NCBI GenBank assembly: GCA_943737045.1
Contig: CALSFV010000045.1
Coordinates: 1 to 64,000, forward strand
DNA from: Parapristionchus giblindavisi
Taxonomy: Eukaryota > Nematoda > Chromadorea > Rhabditida > Diplogasteridae
DNA: 64,000 nucleotides
Direction of reading: 5' to 3'
Shown one piece after another: positions 13,380-26,584 of the stretch. The notes under the pieces are model-generated. The model was not told the DNA's origin. It saw only the letters and a list, made by a program, of their open reading frames with translations, and searched no databases. Made by a program: the position numbers and the translations under genes. Position 1 is the first letter of the stretch. Every line of letters starts with the position of its first letter.

Positions 13380-13501
13380 AAGTCAGGCCCAAGGGCGTGT
13401 CTCTTCCTCCCTTTAGATCTTTCTCTCTCAGGCGTGTCTGAGACAGAGGCGACATCCATCCCATTTTCTGTCGTCCTTGCTCTCTTCTTATTACGCGCCA
13501 T
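13380..13501 (-). CDS. Candidate first coding exon, basic protein
   Basis: It starts at ATG 13501 (MARNKKRARTTENGMDVASV), stays open for 40 codons and meets a GTATAC donor in phase 2. The peptide is highly basic with two KR-rich clusters that could act as nuclear targeting signals. The local GC content is higher than its surroundings. The downstream exon could not be assigned with a matching phase. Identity is unknown. Confidence 0.3.
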
Positions 13502-15123
13502 CCGTACTCATAAAGTTTATAAAGCACTCATATTGAAGGAAACTTGTAAAAGAACAAGACATGATGTAGCAAATGTGACGAATGTACAAGAAAGTGAAAG
13601 AATTCTTAGATAAGTGTGAAGGAATAACTAAGTGGATGATGCGAACTGCAATCTGTACAAATTGGTATTTCTGTCTCTGAACGAACACAATTTGGAGAAG
13701 ATATATAATACCATTTTGGAATATATCAAAAACCACAACCAAATGTGGAATGTCTATTAGAAAAATACATGAAATTGAGTACGAAAACATAGAAAACGTA
13801 CGATGGGATAGATATTAAATGAACAACATTTACAAGGATGTCAAGATATGAACGTTGACGGAATAAGGTCGATGAAAAAAGGACTATCACGGACTTTTCA
13901 ATGGACAGGAAATGGCCTCAAGAGGCTACTAAGAGATAAATAGACCGAAAATGGCCTTCCTCCTTCCACACAAAAAGACACTATTGTGACCGTATATAAC
14001 ATGTACATATAGAAGTGTTCTTGGCGAACACGGACGTGAGATTTTAGATGTTTTACGAAATGAGAAAATCAGAGGTATGGAACCCCTGTTCGATATAGTC
14101 AAACAAGAATTGAAATAATTGTTAGTTTTTCACCGATTTATAATAATTCATTGATTTAAAATAGCAGCCGATAGAAACAGAAAAATGAGCAATATATAAA
14201 AAAAACTTTAATTTTCTAAATTTCACCGATGAAATGATTGATATTATTCATATATGTATATCGTAAAATATGAGGTTTCTCACGAAAACTAATTGTAGAA
14301 GGAAAACACATGAAAATCTTATTTCAATTTTTTCAATTTTTTAAAGCTACCGTGGTTAAAAAATATTTTAGTGTTAGTGATCATAAACATTCTGATTTAA
14401 ACGAATATATTTTTATTCGAGTCTTTTTACAGCTGGTAGTTTGTATGTGTGCGATTGCCATACGTGCCTGATATTTTTGCAAAACGTACAACTGCAAAAC
14501 ACTCTTTTTAAGTGCTGAAGCACACTTACTATGAATGTTCCTAATATTTGGTTTTCCAATTGTGCACGTTAACGAATTCGCATTCACTCCAATTTCATAA
14601 AATGTAAAAACTATATGAAAGGTAAATAGTGAAAAAAATTCAATTTCTTTAGTGTACGTATGTATACTAGAGAAGAAGAAATATGGATGAACTGACTCTG
14701 GTACATTTTACTCCTCCCTTTTCTATCTCTCAAGTCGAATCAATGACAAATTAGCACGCATCTCAAGTTTCTCGCAGCTAATTAACAAACGCCCGATCCT
14801 TTTCTTTCAACCTCTTACATAATATTTCATACTATACATAATATTGATCAACACCGATGGTCATCGTGATAACATACTGTGGAAAGTAAAAAGTATCGTC
14901 TTTTATGAAGATTATTATAGATATTTGTTTAATTGTATTCATGTTTTATACCACTATATCGATCAACCATGAAACAATGTCAACAATGTAAACATTTGAG
15001 ATAATCTCCATTTATTAACAAAGCGATAAAAATTAACTACAGAAGCATTGAATGAAAAAAACGATTGAAAATGGAACAATTTGACAAAAATCAAGACAAA
15101 TAAAGGGGATAAATCCTTTGGAA
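13502..15123. other. Intergenic; no gene seen
   Basis: AT-rich sequence with several open frames on the minus strand that lack coding character or splice context. Nothing was recognised. Confidence 0.4.
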
Positions 15124-15339
15124 ATGAGATGGTCTCACGGTTACTCGTGGGGATGTTTCTTGGCTGCTTTTGGTCTCTTAAGTATTGTATACGCAAGTAA
15201 TGAACTAATTCTTTTACACCAGGGGCATGACAAAATAATGAGTAAATTGTTAAAGTTTAGGCAAATAGATTGGCCAAGCCCCTACACTAACAGGCGCAGG
15301 AATTGCTATAATAATGTTAAAATGTTACAAAATGTATGA
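15124..15339 (+). CDS. Candidate small secreted peptide precursor
   Basis: An uninterrupted 71-codon frame starts MRWSHGYSWGCFLAAFGLLS and continues IVYA before a plausible signal-peptidase site. The mature part is basic and includes an RRR run flanked by Pro, Tyr and Asn that could be a processing site. No repeats of an amidated peptide motif are seen, so it is not an obvious FLP or NLP precursor. The frame ends about 220 bp from the 3' end of the kinase gene, which converges on it. A GTAATG donor inside the frame might indicate splicing, but no good downstream exon was found. A chance frame remains possible. Confidence 0.3.
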   Translation: MRWSHGYSWGCFLAAFGLLSIVYASNELILLHQGHDKIMSKLLKFRQIDWPSPYTNRRRNCYNNVKMLQNV

Positions 15340-15559
15340 ACATCTAACTAGTTAAGTCGATAAAAAACGATTGCATTTGAATAAGGTACATAATCAAGGA
15401 TATCTCCGATTTTAAAAATATATTAGGAACAAAAAAAGAAAAGATGAATAAGAAGTTAATGCGGTAAAAGTATTTACAAGGTACAGAGTCAAAGGATTCA
15501 ATATGAATAATGACTGGTAAAAGTTCAAAGATCAAGGATGAATACTTGATGAAAGTTGA

Positions 15560-18500
15560 TTAGAATTCCTCATCCCAACCACTCTCATCGATACCCGTGG
15601 GGAATTCGTAACGAGATGCAGGAGGCGAAAAATTTGATGTATCTATTGCGGAGAAGACCTGAATAGTAATTATTGATTGATAAAAGTACTGGAACAATAT
15701 GTTTATATTGATAATGTTTTATGCTTGATATTATATTGATTGATTTAATAGTCAATTACGCAAAATAGAATAATACTTACTGGACGGATGAATGGTGGTT
15801 CCATTATTCCATTTTTGAAGTCAGACCAGTCAAAGGTCTCGAACCATGGATGAGAACGAGCGGCATCAATGTTACCGTACCCAAGACGTTGTGTCGGCTC
15901 CTTCAAAGACCATAATGAATATTGCCAATTTTAAGAAATATTAAATATCAGTTAAATGATTTATAATTTGCCAACCTGCTTGCAGAAACTGAGCACAGCG
16001 TTGACCGCTTCTTTAGTGACATATCGAGGCCATGCGAGTCTCTCAACTCCACGAAGGATAGCATTGTACACTACGAGACTGTCCGATGAGGAGAAGGGAG
16101 GGCTGCAAGAAGTATTATTGTAACTACAATCCGGTCAGATAATAAGTTCAATCGGGTCATATGGATGACTATCGTACCTTCCAGTTAGGAGTTCGAAGGC
16201 AAAGATACCGAGAGCCCATATATCGACAGCCATGTCATGGCCTTTGTTTAGAACGATCTCAGGAGCCACTGAAAAAGAACATTCAACTTAGTTACAAAAA
16301 CAACTTCACAAATTTAATAAAATTGTGCTCACCATATTCAGCTGTTCCACAGAATGTCCACGTCTTTCCCTCCTTTTTGATGTTCTTGGCAAAACCGAAA
16401 TCACACTGAAACATATAATTCGTAAAATAAATAAAAAATAAAGATTCTTAGCAGAGTAACATGTTGATCACGGCGATAAAGAATACTTACCAATTTCGGG
16501 TATCCATTTCTATCGATGAGCATATTCTCTGGTTTAAGATCTCTATAGACAATTGATCTTCGGTGCATATAATCAAGGGCTTCGAGAGCAGCAGCACAGT
16601 AGTATCTTGCCTGTTCATTCTCGAAACGACCACTGCAATTATACATATTGTCACCATTATTAAATTCTTTTCAACATATTATTGATTTTTAGTTTTATAG
16701 TATTCATCTGGGTAATGGAGTACTGTAGATTGTTAAAATCATTACCTCAGTCAATCAAAACGAGATATTTAGTGAGAGTGAATGGCAATAGGTAAGAGAT
16801 CAAAGATCAAAGACTCACTGTTGCTTCATAAGACTCCATAGTTCACCTCCTAGACAGGGCTCCATCAGCATGTAGATGCGCTCCGAATCACGGAACGTTT
16901 TGTACATTCTGAATATAATGATAATAAATATTATTTATGTTTACTCCAATATACATCAGTTCAAGTGTAGTATTTTTACTCAATCGCTAATCTCAGCAAA
17001 ATTCCAATCTCAAATTCTAATTTCAAAGATCGTTCGAACAGTGATCATCAGGCCTAGTGATAAGGCAGACTTTCTTTGACATAACAATCGATAATCTTAT
17101 CATTAAAGACCCTTATCAACCACGCTCACTCATCACACTTTATTCTCGAAATCCGCTTATCATTGACATGCTTGGAGCACGTGAGCGTTCCGTTTAATGA
17201 TAAACCTCGACTACAGTATGACCCATTCACCACACTATCAAAAACCGTACCTGACGATAAAGTCACAATCAGCGGCCATGAGGATCTTGCGTTCGTTGTT
17301 GATATGCTTCTCCTGTTTGGTAGCGGTTATGTGAGCCTTTGTCATGACCTGCAAAGAAGGGAATTAGAATCTGGGAAATATAATCCATTATCGTACCTTA
17401 AGTGCATACACACGGTCGATGTGCTTTACGAGTTCGACTTTGCCGAATCCACCGATTCCAATAAGGCCGATTCTCTCGAGGTTACACAGAGAGACATTCT
17501 CAATGCCATTGTCGGGCCTGAATTAACGATACCGTAATCATCAATTTTGGTTGCATTCTGGGTTTTGATAAATGTTCTGTATTGAATGGGTCACATCCCT
17601 ATTTATAATTATGATTCATTGAATACTGTAGCCTAGTTCCAATTTACGATCAATGATAATGATAAGATTGGTATGTATGTGTTCTACTTTCTAATTAATC
17701 AATAATCGATCGATATCGATCATGTGAACTATCGTCTTTCAGAATCATGTGAATAAGAGAAGCTGTCAGGACGAGAGAAGGAACAACTTTGAACTGAGAC
17801 AGAACAACGCAGATATCGTGAAAGAATGAGAGAGCGCCAGACGGATAGAGTACACGAGAGAGTATGCAGAGATGAGAGAGTAGAATGAGAGTGAGTGTGT
17901 GTTAGTGAAAGATGAGAGAACACAGAGAACGACCAATTGTATGATCAATCAAGCTGGACGAAAAAGATCATAAAGTGTCTAACGAACGGAGAAGAAATGT
18001 GTAATTACATGTCATGTGACCAGTTAACAGTGATACTGTAAGGAGTGAGTTGTGTGAAATCATAAATAAATATACTTTGATAAGAAGAAATATAATAATC
18101 GCAGACTTCGAAAAGAGAATTAGAAGCGATATAAGTAAACAAGTCGAGTGGTAAATAGATACGAGGAAAAGATGAACGAAACCAGACAGAGCGCTTCAAC
18201 CCCCATCCCAGTAATGTGAAGCGCACGTGAACATTCACATCGTCCGTGTTCTTTATACTTAACGACTTATTAAGTAGTAAGACCTTACCGTTTAGGCGTT
18301 ATAGCGAGTTCAGCAGTTTCCAGTAGTAAATCAGGTTTATCGATAGCACCACAGCTACTACTAGAGATGATTGTAGATGAGGACGGTCTGATTTGCATTG
18401 TAGCGACCTAACCGAGGTTTCAGTTTGACTGATGAAGAATATGGGAGTGACTACACTAAGAGTGTAGCGACTTAACGACGACTTGATAAGTTGACTGATT

Positions 18501-21500
18501 CCTTCTTATTCTCTCTATCAATACTCCTCCCCTCCACCTTCACTACCTTAGCCCCGCCCACAAACCCCAATGGCTCCTCTCCGCCTCATCTGTTGAGATC
18601 GAAAGGACTATGAGGCAGGAGAGTGGAATGGTGGTTTGGACTCGATACGGCCTCTACTGGACAACCATAGACATACTGGACACTTGGGTGTCATACATTT
18701 GCATGCTTTGATTGTTTGGTCAATGGGCTAATAATGCAAACAGATGGTGTAGACTTCATGGAGCCCATCATGATTTCGAGTGATCTAGGAGATTAATGAT
18801 CAAATATTATCAAGATCAAATAATAATCCTTTAAAGATCATAATAAATGATAATCTACAATCTTTCCAAGTCGAACGACAGTATGTATAGATAACAAGTA
18901 CAGTAGACATTCTTATAAAAATCAATACAGAAATGACGTAACAAATGAGATAAATTGCAATATGTTTAGTGAAAGAATCTAGATTATTTGTTTGCCATCG
19001 TATGATGATAAGGATGATTCGGAGGCCAAACCATCATTCTCTTCATCATACTCCCCTCGGGCGATTAGAGTGCATGATGGTTGTTTGATCTCGCCAATAT
19101 TTGATCTACACAACAATAGGTTTGACTACCACGTGTGCATTAAGATCAAAGATTGTTCCCCTATTAGAGCAAGGCCATTGTCTCTATATGCTTTGTAAGA
19201 GATCTTTGATGAGCACAACTTTGCTTTGATAATCACTGAAAGGAAGTAGGGATAAACGGATATTTGAGCTAAGATATTTGAGCAAGAACGTCTATAATCT
19301 ATGAATTAGACCCCTTATCTTCCGTCTTCGATTTTTGGTGATAAAATGACAAATATGTATCCAATCTCTACTAAACACCAAAACATGTTTTGTCCATCCT
19401 CTCAGTATTATATTACTACAACGTCTGATCGCTCATCTACCTTCCCTACTCAGCCATTCCAAAATAGTACATCTCCTTAATAATACTGGATACTATTGAA
19501 CATTACACCACATTGATTACTGTAGATGGGACAGGGGCTATCGTACGAGAAAGAATTAACGAGGGCAAGATAGATAGAGTTCGAGGAACGAATAGATCAG
19601 CTGTTTGGTACAATCACAGATTCACACGAATTTTCACCTAAAGACACATGAAGAAAGACACAAATACAGACATTGATGTCTGGACACTTTGTGAACGATG
19701 ACCATACGACGACAAAGGAACATATGTGTCCATGACACTATGATCTCCACGAAGGAGGAAGAATGATTGTATAGATATTGATGATTATGATGGTTTGATC
19801 TTGAGCACATTCGATCGAGGATAAATATGATCAACATTACAATATAATCGTGGTGCCCTAGTACCCATCAGCTGTCTCTAAGTGAAAGATCAAACATGCA
19901 ACCATGTGTTGTGACTAGTTTTTCAAATGCGAAAAAAACGTGTTTGGTATATATTTCAGGACACAGTTACGTAATTCGATTGTTTTTCGATAATGATCAC
20001 ATGTTTCGCATCTGCAAATGATTAATTGTCAGAAGAGATTAGCGCGAGATTTATGTTTTCTATGATCTCGCAACTCTGAGAAAACGGTTTTAAAAATATT
20101 TTCTGGATATGACATGAAACCAGACGTATACACTTTTTCAAACTGAATTCGAATATGAAAAATAATTTACTTATTCTACGGTTGATATTCGAATCCAGCA
20201 GAAATTGCGTTTGCTTGTTCAAAGTTAACTCACAATTCTGACCGTGTTTTTGGACTGAAGAGTGATAATGATACAATAAGACGTTCAGTCGTTAAGTGAT
20301 CGCAGTTGAAAACAACTTTGGATTACTAAAACACACGTGCCAAAATCAGGCTATATTTTAAAATAATATCTGGCGCAGATCTATCAATGATTACGTTTTT
20401 CAAGAAAAACTTACGATTGAATTATGTTAAATGATAACTCGGCATAATTACTCTCAGTTAGAAGTATTCTCACACTACACAACACTACAACCCCAATTCA
20501 ACCTATGAAAAAATCAATATACAAAGCAACCTTTGAAAAACATGATATGAGAGAAAACGTGATTTGTAGACAATGTTTCTTGCAAATATCATAGATACGC
20601 TCACTTATTATCAATACCAAAGAACACGATTGAATGTTATTCATTTTATAAGATTGAGATTTATGTCTATTTTTGCACAGCATTTTTTGGCGCACAAACA
20701 TGTTTGCAATTCTCATTGTCAGTCACTTTTCGATCTCATGTTAGAGGGACCACAAGTAATTGTTCCTTGTAATTGTCTGGACTCTCTTCATTTTACACGA
20801 CATTTCTTCTGTTTTCTGTGAATGAAAGTACATTCGGAGATGATTAAATGAGTACATTCAGTGTTCGATGGAACGATTCTACGTGTATCACTCATCCCTC
20901 ACTGCACAACATCCAAAACATATAATTCGATTACTATCTTGTCATTACTCTACACTAATCTTTAAAACCTTCAAAATCCACCAACGTGTAAAGACTACCA
21001 TGTTGATAATCTAACTGATTCAGAGAACGAACAACTATCGTATTCTCTTAACTACACAAAGAACAGAAGGTTTTCTGTTTAAGAATTCTCATTCAATATC
21101 TGATTTTATTCTTGAACTTCTTAGATTTCTGGCCCAGCCCCCTCGTTCACCCCCCCCCCGCATTTCGATCTTTTCGATCGAATGGAGGGGTCGTCCTCCT
21201 CACTGGGAGGACGATGTCCACGGGGGCGAAATGCTCCCCGAGCTCTCCTCAAGATGGGAGAGCTCTGGACTGAACCGGAGAAAAGGAATCGAATGCTTTT
21301 ATAGGGGAATGGGGTGATATGTAAATGAAATTGGATTGGAATGAGAGTATGGGAAAAGAGGAGAAAAAACTCTCATTTCATCATTCTATCAATCATCATG
21401 CGGTTGGTTTTACCACAACCGAGAAAAGGATCGGTTACTACGCGAAATGAATAATGAGTGATGAGGAATGAGAAATTACTAGAATTAATCTGTAATATCA

Positions 21501-24500
21501 CCTGGGCCAGAAATCAAAGAAGTGCCCCACTTTCTAATTCTTGCAGATGTTAGCAGAACAGCTGTTGCGTCTGATTGATTCATTAAAAAAGATGAAGCAA
21601 GCAAGTAGCAAGAAATTCATGTGTAACATAAATATATGGATCCTAGTTTATTTTTATTCCTCCTTTTGTCTATTCCATAATTGTCCATTTCATCATCGCT
21701 CGTTTTGTTGTAGTGAATCAAGTTGCATCCCATACATTACAGCATACACCTCATCGGATATCTTAGTTTACTCGTTAACAAAACCGACGAAATCGCATGG
21801 ACGAACCCAACATTTCTTATATTGACGCAAATATTTTAACGCAAGTTTTTCATGAGAAGTGACTCTCACCTCATGCGTTTTGGCTCTTCTTCCACGTATT
21901 CAAGAGCGTCGAGAGCACGACATACCTGATGAGATGTCAGTAACTGTATATGTTAGTAACTCACTAAGTTCTAAGACATATTGTCGCTTTCATTCACATT
22001 AAGTTATAAAACACACCTGATCTACATGCATCACCAACATCTCTAAAGGAGCCTCGTCTACTTGGAATCGCTCATTTTGCCGAGACCTAAAATGTTAATT
22101 TTTGGCACTGATCAATGCAACAACATAAAATATATTCCTATAATTGTGTGTAGCATTCCCAGATCTAGTTTTCTCTGAACCTATGATCGCTATAATTTTA
22201 TTATTCAGGATACCAACTTTTTGGGAGTGCTCCCATTAAAACGACATGGATCGATACCGGCGAACCAGGAATACCAGAGACGAATGAAAACCGACGAGGA
22301 TTGGTGCATTTTGATTGATGGAATTGTAAAACCAATGGACGTTATTTTCTTCTTCTTTCTCACTCCGCCCAAACGTTCAAGATTTGCTGATCATAAACCC
22401 TAGCAACTTCTATAGGTTCGCGATATTTGCAAGATATCATTATAAGATAAGGCAGATAAAAACGGCTTACCAATATCCAGTTTCGTTGAAATTAACTTCA
22501 AAGTCATCGGCTGGGTGATACCGTATCACTTCTCGATTCCTCTCGGCGATTACCTAAATTTATCTTTTACAATTAATCAATATTTCAATGTTGATCGATT
22601 GATCTTTATCTTTAAAGTTTATTGCTGTACTTTAAGTGTACCAGCTATGTCTGTTATATGAAAGAATGATAGAGTCAAAGAAGTGAAAGAAGAAGTGAGC
22701 GAGGGCTCAAAGTCTATGTTCCTGTGTCAGCTGTTCCTTTGTGTGTTGAGAGATGAAATAGATTCGGACGATAATGAGTCATATGAGCAATGAACGTGTG
22801 TGCTTGAAGGGATACAAATCTCGTGCCTATCACATGTTGATCATCTACATATCAAAGAACACAGAGAGCGACAATGTAAACTAATCTAATGGTAAACAAA
22901 GCGATCAGGAAAGAGATTGATCACAGGTGAACCGTAAAATTAAGGGAAATGAGTACTTTTGTTAGGTGCAAAATAAGTGTAACGATCTTTAAAGATTCCT
23001 GAATAAACTAGAAGTTCAACACAAAAACTACATTGAGATATCAAACTCGTTTTCTGTGCTATAGTATGAACTCGGATCATGGTCGTTATCACGTGAATAT
23101 TTTTAAACGCAAATTATAAATATTTGTGCTTTTACTGTTTCACTCACGTAATTTGTGTTATTCTGGACTAATAACAGTAAGAAATACAAATGTTGGTACA
23201 TAAAATATGGTTAGGTTGATAGAACCTCTCACTCTAGCTAGAATGAAGTATTCAATTGCAAATAGTCACATCGTGTTTCCATTTGTCTAGTATAGTACGT
23301 CACAATTCAATTAAATACCCATGAAAAACTGAACTTTTCTCTTTGTACCGAGAGAGTCACGCGAGGTTCTTATGTATAACTATCTCAAGCGATTCTAATC
23401 CTCTCTAAGGGTCGTAACACTTTCCTGTCCTTATCACCTTATCGATGTGCAAAATAATTAACAATAAAATATTTGATCGATATAATTGCTTTTGACAATT
23501 GATTGATTTATAATACATTAACTGACGTAAGAACGTTGAAGAACAGACGTTCGTTTCAACGACATTTAATTCGATTCGTCGTTCCAAGTGTTTCGAATTA
23601 ACTCAACCATCACGTGAGAACCGAACTTTGGCTCAATTCTTCACGTTCCGCAATTTAAAGATTGTTTTTCGAAAATAAGAAAACTGTGGAACCAGATTTA
23701 CTTTGATCATTAACAATCGAAATGTTATTGCGATTTGGATTATATGGATCAGTGAATAATAAATTATAAGTTAGGAATTATTGTTTACAGGAAAGTCAGA
23801 TATGATTTCAGCCAGATCTTTCAGGTTCAAAGCATTTCTATTAATAGTTCGAGCTTTATTTTGTGTTGTTTTATATTTATATGTATATATATAGTCATTA
23901 CATATGGTATGGGTAAAGTTCAGTAGGAAGTACAATGATCCCTTTAATTTTTTCTCTTATCACTAACTCATTCATACTCAAAAAGGCTCCATTATGTCGT
24001 GGATCAACTTCTTTTCATATCAGACACTATGATTGGCGTCAGTCTACAACAAAAACTAATCAAGATATCAGCTAAAGCTCAAGTTAAAAGGGAAGAGAGT
24101 GTCAGACAGTTAGAGTAGAAGAGATACTGTGTAAATGTGAGAGAGTGAGAAAGCATAAGGTTCGCATGCAGTGGGTGCATGGCTGAGTATCGATTATCTC
24201 GCCCTGTTTAACGACCTCATTGTCAGTTCTCTGTGACCCGCAAAGTATACGATTATATAATAGGGACCTGTAGTTTCGAATTATTAATTGCAATTCGATT
24301 TTTCTAATGATCAAGGAAACAATTTATGGATATTATGTCAAATATTATGTATATTATAAGATACATACCACTCCATTGAGTACGAGATAGATGAAGTTAG
24401 GTTCAACATTGATATCATCTCCATCATTTTCATATCGAACATCAGCACATAGATCAGCTAGACGAACTAAAGCATCCTCTGGAAGAGTCGAGAAACGATG

Positions 24501-26584
24501 AGATCTACAATGAATATTGATTTATTGATCACCATTTATGCAACTATTTCTGCTATGGGTTCTCAGAAATATGCATGAACAGAATTCACTATCCGAATGA
24601 GTTTCATGGACATCTAAAACTATTCCATCCTATTTTTTCGATAAAACAATTAATGAATCACTTGAAAACAAGGTTTACGCCCTGTTCGTTCTCTAGTCAA
24701 TAATCAATGACACGTGTCTAGTCAATTCCATTGAACAACAATCACAGTTCCTCAGACAGTCAGACATTTGAAAGATGAAGAATAGTAAACAAGTGTCTGA
24801 TCACCTTTGTAATGCTCGTCTATTCAATTCACGTTTCTCTTGTGCTGATTGTACCATAATTGTATGAAAGAGGGACCGTTCGATCACCCAAACTGTGCAG
24901 TCCGTCACGGCTGCAATTATCGATTATTTACTTAGTATTTACCTTTACACCAATAATAAATCAATATTTTCTGCGCACCTTTTACAGTTGCAGTTCGTTC
25001 ACAGTGATGAAGAATGGCAAGTTCACCGAATAGAGCGCCTGAATAAAAAATATAATTCGTTACATTATATTTTATGACAAAATGTTTTTAAGGGGATCAA
25101 TATCTCCAAAAAGCTTTATAGGTTATTCAACCATTAAACAAAGAACAGAATGATTTGATCGTTTTACTGTACCTCTTTCCATGATTCGAATCATTTGTCC
25201 ATCAACGTACACATGAACTGTTCCTTCTGAAATGACTCCATCTGTTATATGATACAACGATAATCACAAAATAACATACCATCGATGACGTACATGAGAT
25301 TCCCTGCATCACCTTGCCTGAATCACAGCATATATTTAATTTTGTTACTAAACGAACACTGCTTGGATATAGCTCATGTATGATACTTTGCAAAACAACT
25401 CATGTGGCGCTTAAATGACAAAACAAATTTACTGACTCATGACAATTTCAGATTGCTTTAATTAATTCTCGCTTGATTCTAAAGCGTTAAAAATTGAGAT
25501 AAAGCTATGTAAATTTAATGTAATTTAACTCTGCGCCCATCGTGTACACTAAACAGTGCATGATCTCACCTGATTAGTACAGCCCCAGATGAAGTCTGAA
25601 TCGGATGCATAGCTGCAGCCACTCGTTCCCTCTGAACATCATCCAGATGTCTCATGAACTCATTCGACAGCAAAGACTCTTCGATCAAATCAAATGCTCT
25701 GCAAAAATTATTTATATTGTATTGAATACATATTATAACAAATTGGAAGGAACGACTGTTGTCCAGTTCAACGCTAAACGGTGTTGCGATATTTGAAGTT
25801 TTACAAAATTCGGCTAAAGGTCATCTCAAAAAATGGATACTATTACGCACAACTTACGATTTCGCTGAGAATTTTTTTTTAATAAACCTTTTTCTTTATT
25901 AAATAACTCACTCTTGACTCTTTGCATATGTCCTCTGGTCTGTACATACTTCCGATTCTGCTGATATTGCGACTTTTCGAGCCTTTTGAGATTGACTTCT
26001 GAAACGAACAGTGAAAATAAATAATTGACATTTCTTCTCTACTATTTAATTTGAAACTTTCAACTCTTTATTCGAGGAGTTGATGCCATAGCGAGTTTGA
26101 AACTATCCTAGAATGTGCAATTCATTTAGAATTCCCTCGTGCCCGTTGGTGATTCAACTTCAATTTCTCATTTAAAACACTATTTAGTGGATTTCAAGCC
26201 CCTTCAAGGAAGTCTTTATCCACAATGACAAAACATGCACTATAAATTCCCCGGGGCACGAGGGTATATTTTGGGGTACTCTTTGTTATTGAAAAAGAAT
26301 AAGCAAAAGCAAAGATAGTATCCTCTTACATGAATAATGTTCCTGGAAAACAATGAGAAAATCTCTTGGTCTCACATCTCAATTCTCTAATATCTTGGAC
26401 ATGTACAGTTTACCAAACTAATCACTGATTAGTAAAGACACATGCAAAAATTTCCGAAAAAGTTCAAAATTCACCGAAATTTATCAATTTCTTTCTTGAG
26501 TTGATCTATGACTTCGTCTCTGAAGGCTATCTCCCTGAGTAGTTCATCTTTAGTCATTTCCTTCAGTAGCATTATCTCACGATT
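15560..26584 (-). CDS. cGMP-dependent protein kinase (PKG; divergent, PKG-2 type rather than EGL-4)
   Basis: Twenty exons join in frame for 630 codons (stop included): 26584-26475, 25998-25912, 25698-25570, 25317-25280, 25226-25173, 25038-24979, 24910-24805, 24504-24369, 22553-22471, 22086-22017, 21925-21870, 17517-17397, 17348-17251, 16908-16819, 16632-16491, 16405-16333, 16268-16178, 16102-15976, 15900-15781, 15658-15560. Domain order: a coiled-coil N-terminus, a pseudosubstrate-like [10 protein letters not shown], a cyclic-nucleotide domain A with phosphate cassette [16 protein letters not shown] (the Thr is the cGMP-type residue), a degenerate domain B without that cassette, then an AGC kinase with [24 protein letters not shown], an activation segment GTAEYVAPE and a C-terminal SGWDEEF. 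It should phosphorylate Ser/Thr in response to cGMP in the cytosol. The first exon starts with an acceptor, so the true start is upstream; ATGGCAACTTTCAAG at 32905-32891 has a matching phase and GTTAGT donor and is one candidate. The catalytic sequence differs clearly from remembered EGL-4. Confidence 0.9.
18289..18398 (-). CDS. Alternative first coding exon of the PKG gene (kinase-only isoform)
   Basis: This exon opens with ATG ([17 protein letters not shown]) and ends at a GTAAGG donor in phase 2, the same phase as the exon at 21925-21870. Either can therefore join the first kinase exon (17517-17397). It cannot be an in-frame internal cassette: reading into it from 21870 hits a stop. The simplest reading is a separate promoter giving a protein of about 370 residues that has the kinase domain but neither cyclic-nucleotide domain nor pseudosubstrate. 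The leader is Ser-rich. A pyrimidine/purine-biased stretch at 18500-18560 lies just upstream. The isoform itself is inferred. Confidence 0.6.
21117..21522. repeat. MITE of about 405 bp in a PKG intron
   Basis: Terminal inverted repeats read CTTCTTAGATTTCTGGCCCAG on the left and CTGGGCCAGAAATCAAAGAA on the right. The interior is unusually GC-rich and has two internal hairpins (around 21183-21220 and 21238-21270). It lies between the cyclic-nucleotide and kinase halves of the gene. Confidence 0.75.
26132..26265. repeat. Short MITE, about 135 bp, in a PKG intron
   Basis: The ends are inverted: TTCCCTCGTGCCC at about 26132 and GGGCACGAGGGTA at about 26253-26265. It lies in the intron between the coiled-coil exon and the pseudosubstrate exon. 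No coding capacity is seen. Confidence 0.65.

Noticed and set aside
17163..17537. 124-codon + ORF over two kinase exons
   Set aside because: It is antisense to the glycine-loop and following kinase exons, which are unambiguous on the minus strand.
15560..26584. Calling the kinase EGL-4
   Set aside because: The glycine loop, activation segment and C-lobe differ from EGL-4 as remembered, and domain B is degenerate; a PKG-2-type paralogue fits better, though no alignment was run.
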